Both the position numbers and the translations under genes were made by a program. Under the pieces are notes generated by a model. It was not told where the DNA came from. It did not search any database and saw nothing but the letters and a program-made list of their open reading frames with translations. A stretch of 64,000 bases of DNA from an uncultured Tenacibaculum sp. (GTDB lineage: Bacteria; Bacteroidota; Bacteroidia; Flavobacteriales; Flavobacteriaceae). Positions 60,056 to 64,000 of the stretch are shown in pieces (the stretch's first letter is position 1; each line of letters opens with the position of its first letter). The stretch is from NCBI GenBank assembly GCA_947496185.1, contig CANMCD010000006.1, forward strand, positions 124,001 through 188,000, read 5' to 3'.

Positions 60056-62392
60056 ATGAAAAAAACATCCTTATTCTTCTTATGTGTAACGATTTTACAC
60101 CTTTTTTGTATTAGTTGTAAATCTAAAGATCCGTCACCCAAAGCGAACAAGCAAACGGTAAAAACTATTGCTAAAGATTATACAAAATATGTAAATCCGC
60201 TTATTGGAACAAGTAAAATGGGGCATGTATTCCCAGGAGCAACTGCTCCATTTGGAATGGTGCAATTAAGTCCTCAAACAAATTTTGAGGTAATGTTTCG
60301 TGAGGATGGAAGTTACAATAAAGAAACCTACGAATACTGTGCAGGTTATCAGCATAAAGATTCGACAATTATTGGTTTTGCACATACCAATTTTAGTGGA
60401 ACAGGGCATTCCGATTTAGGTGATTTTTTAGTCATGCCTACTACGGGTAAATTGGTGTTAGATCCCTTAAAAACGAAAGAAGGAGCCAAAGGTTTTTATT
60501 CAACGTTTCATCATAAAGCAGAGAAAGCTTCCCCAGGGTATTATAGTGTTGATTTAGAGAGTTACAATATTAAAGCAGAATTGACAGCAAGTGAACGAGT
60601 TGGTTTTCATCAGTATACTTTTCCGAAATCGGACAATGCGCATGTTATCTTAGATATGGTATATAATGTATACCACCATGATAATAAAAATGTGTGGACG
60701 TTTATTCGCGTAGAAAATGACTCGCTAGTTACTGGATATAGGCAAACCAAGGGGTGGGCACGAACTAAAAAAGTCTTTTTTGCAATGGCGTTTTCAAAAC
60801 CTTTTAAAAGTTACGGCCATAAGAAATATAACAAAGAGACGTATGATGGTTTTTACAGACGATTTAATCAACAAGAAAATTTTCCTGAAATGGCAGGAAA
60901 AGATATTAGAGCTTATTTTAATTTCGATACGAAAGAAGGAGAGAAAATAAAAGTAAAATTTGCGTTATCTCCTGTAAGTTCAGCAGGTGCTTTGAGAAAT
61001 TTAAAGGCAGAAATACCGCATTGGAATTTTTCTCAAGTACAAGAAAATACCAAAGCTAAATGGAATAAGGAATTGGAAAAAGTAGCTGTCGAAACATTGA
61101 CGGAAAATGATAAAACTACTTTTTATACAGCGCTTTATCATACTTGTTTGTCGCCAATTATTTACGAAGATGTAGATGGGAAATACAGAGGGTTGGATCA
61201 AAATATACATGCCTCAGAAGGTTTTGCAAATTATACTATTTTTTCACTATGGGATACATATAGAGCATTGCATCCATTATACAATATCTTACAGCCCAAA
61301 AGGAACAATGACATGATTAAATCAATGTTAGCACATCATGATCAGAGTGTTCACAAAATGTTGCCTATTTGGAGTCATTATGCAAATGAGAACTGGTGTA
61401 TGATTGGTTACCATGCAACTTCGGTGATAGCGGATGCTTTAGTAAAAAATGTAGGAGATTTTAATGTAAAAAGAGCCCTGATAGCTTCCACTAATACAGC
61501 TACAGTAAGCTATTTTGATGGGCTTGGAGATTATATGAAGTATCAATATGTTCCTGATGATAAAAGTCATTCTTCGGTGTCAAAAACATTGGAATATGCT
61601 TATAACGATTGGTGTATTGCACAAATAGCAGATAAAGTTGGAGATGAAACGGTTAAAAAAGAATACCTACAAAGGTCAGCCTATTATAAAAATGTCTACG
61701 ATCCAAGTATTGGGTTTATGCGACCAAAATTGGCAAATGGCGTTTTTAGAAAAGACTTTGACCCTATGGATACCCACGGACAAGGTTTTATTGAAGGAAA
61801 TGCATGGAATTATGGACTTTACGTGCCGCAAGACGTAGCTAAAATGGTCGAAATGATGGGGGGTAAAGAAAAATTTAGTCAGCAATTGGATGAATTGTTT
61901 ACAACTGAGATAGCCGATAAGTATATCGCAAAACATGAAGACATTACCCGAGACGGAATTATAGGAAATTACGTGCATGGTAACGAGCCAGGACACCATA
62001 TTCCTTATTTATATAATTGGACAGGGCACCCTAAAAAAACGCAACAACGTGTAAGAATGATTATGGATACGATGTATGCCGATACGGTAGAAGGATTGTG
62101 TGGTAATGATGATGCGGGACAAATGAGTGCTTGGTATATTTTTAGTAGTTTAGGATTTTACCCTGTTACTCCGGGGTCTCCTTATTATGCTATAGGAAGT
62201 CCAAAGGTGAAAAAGGCTACCATTCATTTAGAGAATGGGAAAATTTTGACTGTTGTAGCTAATAATCAAAGTAAAGATCATATTTATGTAAAAAGCATTA
62301 CTGTTAATGGTAAAAAGTTAAACGGGTGGTTGCTTTCTCATAAAGATATTGCAAATGGAGGAGAAATTGTTTTTGAAATGAGTAAAGAATAA
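60056..62392 (+). CDS. GH92 family alpha-mannosidase lipoprotein
   Basis: A 778-residue lipoprotein (lipobox CISC, C21) of glycoside hydrolase family 92, exo-acting alpha-mannosidases. The N-terminal domain starts YVNPLIGTSKMGHVFPGATAPFG, the family hallmark, then SGTGHSDLGDFLVMP. The catalytic (alpha/alpha)6 domain includes HGNEPGHHIPYLYNW (acid glutamate) and GNDDAGQMSAWYIFSSLGFYP (base aspartates). Linkage (alpha-1,2 is common) cannot be read. It lies 27 bases before the cyclase gene, and no mannan PUL is visible, so it may process host or algal N-glycans. Confidence 0.94.
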   Translation: MKKTSLFFLCVTILHLFCISCKSKDPSPKANKQTVKTIAKDYTKYVNPLIGTSKMGHVFPGATAPFGMVQLSPQTNFEVMFREDGSYNKETYEYCAGYQHKDSTIIGFAHTNFSGTGHSDLGDFLVMPTTGKLVLDPLKTKEGAKGFYSTFHHKAEKASPGYYSVDLESYNIKAELTASERVGFHQYTFPKSDNAHVILDMVYNVYHHDNKNVWTFIRVENDSLVTGYRQTKGWARTKKVFFAMAFSKPFKSYGHKKYNKETYDGFYRRFNQQENFPEMAGKDIRAYFNFDTKEGEKIKVKFALSPVSSAGALRNLKAEIPHWNFSQVQENTKAKWNKELEKVAVETLTENDKTTFYTALYHTCLSPIIYEDVDGKYRGLDQNIHASEGFANYTIFSLWDTYRALHPLYNILQPKRNNDMIKSMLAHHDQSVHKMLPIWSHYANENWCMIGYHATSVIADALVKNVGDFNVKRALIASTNTATVSYFDGLGDYMKYQYVPDDKSHSSVSKTLEYAYNDWCIAQIADKVGDETVKKEYLQRSAYYKNVYDPSIGFMRPKLANGVFRKDFDPMDTHGQGFIEGNAWNYGLYVPQDVAKMVEMMGGKEKFSQQLDELFTTEIADKYIAKHEDITRDGIIGNYVHGNEPGHHIPYLYNWTGHPKKTQQRVRMIMDTMYADTVEGLCGNDDAGQMSAWYIFSSLGFYPVTPGSPYYAIGSPKVKKATIHLENGKILTVVANNQSKDHIYVKSITVNGKKLNGWLLSHKDIANGGEIVFEMSKE

Positions 62393-62419
62393 TGTTGTCA
62401 AGATAAAAAACTAACTTCA

Positions 62420-63181
62420 ATGAAAATTATAGACTTATCTAAGCCAATTCAGTATAACAAGGAGGATCCTTGGTTTATGAAGGTGAAAATTAAACACAAG
62501 CCTCATCGAAAAGCGAAATGGTTAATTCGGGCTTTAGGGTTGCCGTTTAAATTGTTTCCCAAAGATTTTACAGGTTGGGCAGATGATACAATCAAGCAAA
62601 TGGGGGTGCATGCGACCACCCATATTGATGCTCCTTGGCATTATTCACCGACGACCAATGGTGAAAGATCTAAAACTATTGATGAGGTGCCTTTAGAGTG
62701 GTGTTTTGGGGAAGGTATTGTTATTGATATGAAGCACAAAGTTGATTTTGATCCTATAACGGTTAGTGATATTCAAGGTTTTTTGAAAGAAAATCAACTA
62801 GAAATTCGCCCCAAAATGATTGTTTTGATAAAAACAGGAAGAGATAAGTTTAACGGGCAGAAAGATTTTCATAAAAAAGGAACAGGTATGAGTGCCGAAG
62901 CAACTGAATGGTTAATAAATCAAGGAGTTAAGGTGATGGGTATTGACTCTTGGGGTTGGGATATTCCACTTCCGTATATGATCGAAAAAGCCAAAAAAAC
63001 AAAAGATGCTGCATTGTTTTGGGAGGCACATTTGGTAGGAAAAAATAAAGAGTATTGTCACATGGAGCAATTGGTAAACCTAGATGCTTTACCATATACA
63101 GGGTTTAAAATTGCTGTATTTCCACTTAAGATTGTTGGTGCTTCAGCAGCGCCTGCTAGGGTGGTGGCAATGTTGGATTAA
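62420..63181 (+). CDS. Cyclase-family metal-dependent hydrolase (kynurenine formamidase-like)
   Basis: A 253-residue cytoplasmic enzyme of the cyclase family (PF04199), which includes kynurenine formamidase. The metal-binding motif HxxxHxD is H64-H68-D70 in HATTHIDAPWH. Another typical segment is KVMGIDSWGWD. It is longer than kynurenine formamidase (about 210) with an N-terminal extension before the motif, so the activity is not certain. It follows the GH92 gene by 27 bases. Confidence 0.87.
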   Translation: MKIIDLSKPIQYNKEDPWFMKVKIKHKPHRKAKWLIRALGLPFKLFPKDFTGWADDTIKQMGVHATTHIDAPWHYSPTTNGERSKTIDEVPLEWCFGEGIVIDMKHKVDFDPITVSDIQGFLKENQLEIRPKMIVLIKTGRDKFNGQKDFHKKGTGMSAEATEWLINQGVKVMGIDSWGWDIPLPYMIEKAKKTKDAALFWEAHLVGKNKEYCHMEQLVNLDALPYTGFKIAVFPLKIVGASAAPARVVAMLD

Positions 63182-63214
63182 TGTATATCCATGCACACTT
63201 GTAATATAAATGGA

Positions 63215-63249
63215 AAGTAACGTATAGATTTAGTTATACGTTACTTTTC
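63215..63249. terminator. Bidirectional hairpin at convergent gene ends
   Basis: AAGTAACGTATA (63215-63226) pairs with TATACGTTACTT (63235-63246), followed by TTCTT. It includes the stop codon of the minus-strand gene (63230-63232) and closes the GH92/cyclase transcript. Confidence 0.7.
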
Positions 63250-64000
63250 TTAAGATTCGCATTACATCTTTATATTTTACGTAAGTAGTTTTGTCTGCCA
63301 TGTTCTTGATGTAATTTTTTGTTTTTTTTAGTTGTTCCATAGCTTTCGGGAAGCCATTTAGAAAACAAATTAAATAAGAAGTAGGAAGCTTATTAATGTC
63401 TTCGTATTCAGTAACAGATAAAGGAGTGTCTTTTTCTATTTTTCGAACAATGCGGTTGTTGTTGTTGTATATATGATCTAATATTTTTTGATCGAATTTT
63501 GGGGCTTCAAATAAAAATTCCGAAGCAATATCATGGATACCATTATCCTTAAAATGAATAATTGTCTTTTCTAGCGGGTAATGTTTTTGTATTTGATCGA
63601 TGCCTAATTTGATATATTCGGTAATGATAAAGGAGTTTGAATTGTGTGAGATTTTGACATCGTCTAATGTTGAATAAAAGATCTTTATTTGTTCGTTAAT
63701 AAGTTCAATATCTACTCTAGAAAAATAAGTTTCTCCATTTATAATCGTTTTTTTTCCTGCCCAGCATAGTACGAAATGCTCCTTAAATACTTTGTATTGT
63801 GGGGTGTATTCTTCTTTGTGGCTTTGAAAAAAATCAAATACCCCGTTTAGTACCAGTTCAATATTGTTTTGAGCACTTTTTTCCAAAGCTGCTACAATGG
63901 GTTTGTTCGTGTTTTTCAATTCAAAACCACTTTCTAAGGGTAATGAATTGCTTCCACTTCGATAAAAAACGGTTCCTTTAGGGTATTTCCAAGCGGTTTT
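63230..64000 (-). CDS. Unrecognised protein, 3' part (5' end outside window)
   Basis: The frame remains open to the end of the window; its last visible upstream residues are KTAWKYPKGTVFYRSG, so the gene starts beyond 64000 and the TTG at 63919 is internal. About 255 residues are seen, with no membrane segment; a strongly charged Asn/Lys-rich C-terminus (KKTKNYIKNMADKTTYVKYKDV) and segments SRVDIELINEQIKIFYST and LNGVFDFFQSHKEEY. The GTVFYRSGSNS stretch faintly recalls the end of AlbA_2/Schlafen domains, but I do not trust that. Function unknown. Confidence 0.65.
   Translation of the reverse strand, partial: KTAWKYPKGTVFYRSGSNSLPLESGFELKNTNKPIVAALEKSAQNNIELVLNGVFDFFQSHKEEYTPQYKVFKEHFVLCWAGKKTIINGETYFSRVDIELINEQIKIFYSTLDDVKISHNSNSFIITEYIKLGIDQIQKHYPLEKTIIHFKDNGIHDIASEFLFEAPKFDQKILDHIYNNNNRIVRKIEKDTPLSVTEYEDINKLPTSYLICFLNGFPKAMEQLKKTKNYIKNMADKTTYVKYKDVMRILRKVTYN

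Overview
The window looks like chromosomal DNA from a marine-type member of the Flavobacteriaceae (Bacteroidota), Tenacibaculum-like in flavour. The DNA is AT-rich, ribosome-binding sites of the Shine-Dalgarno type are absent, and many genes are preceded by the Bacteroidota -7 promoter element TAnnTTTG. Gliding/type IX secretion genes (gldD, gldE, porZ), a SusC/SusD pair and several TonB-linked or beta-barrel outer-membrane proteins are present. Genus is inference; phylum and family are well supported. No rRNA, tRNA, CRISPR array, intact prophage or insertion sequence was recognised.

Layout. 1-1.7 kb: end of a surface-polysaccharide locus (rfbC 3' end, Wzx-like flippase). 1.7-3 kb: gene-poor gap holding a short orphan PAAR-like fragment of a type VI/Rhs protein. 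3-6.4 kb: asd, trhO, ctaA. 6.4-7 kb: a toxin-antitoxin module whose toxin is frameshifted. 7-10.4 kb (minus): mutY-ssb-gldE-gldD, a gene order known from gliding flavobacteria. 10.6-17.6 kb: SusC, SusD, a zinc-metallopeptidase lipoprotein and a DUF4302 lipoprotein, probably a peptide or protein uptake operon. 17.7-19.9 kb: HU, a 29-residue basic protein and RNase G. 20.1-21.6 kb: an unannotated-looking 33-residue peptide gene with its own promoter, then an HD hydrolase. 21.7-25.1 kb (minus): holB, an NtrY-like kinase and an enoyl-CoA hydratase. 25.3-27.7 kb: feoA-feoB plus the Feo-associated Cys-rich peptide. 27.8-32.8 kb: a lipoprotein, a very large outer-membrane barrel and a DUF3575-like barrel. 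33-36 kb (minus): LytS/LytR-type two-component pair and a PlsC acyltransferase. 36-44.5 kb: trpS, a surface-type protein, and minus-strand DUF5686, AsmA and lipoprotein genes. 44.7-52.4 kb: moaD, then a minus-strand porZ-recO-TonB receptor-DUF3817 run, CYTH protein, and moaE with a GNAT enzyme. 52.6-54.9 kb: pgk and an aldo/keto reductase. 55-56.3 kb: an outer-membrane barrel gene broken by two frameshifts. 56.4-59.8 kb: CNNM-type transporter, ankyrin protein, and an OmpA/HhH membrane pair. 60-63.2 kb: GH92 mannosidase lipoprotein and a cyclase-family hydrolase. The end holds the 3' part of an unrecognised minus-strand gene.

How it works together. Most genes are core metabolism and envelope biology: uptake across the outer membrane (SusCD, TonB receptor, FeoAB inside), T9SS-linked export (GldD/E, PorZ with its own C-terminal sorting domain), phospholipid and polysaccharide synthesis. 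The less ordinary material is small: the 33-aa and 29-aa genes, the orphan PAAR fragment, the two decayed genes, and start codons so close to the -7 box that the transcripts should be nearly leaderless (holB, moaD, porZ).
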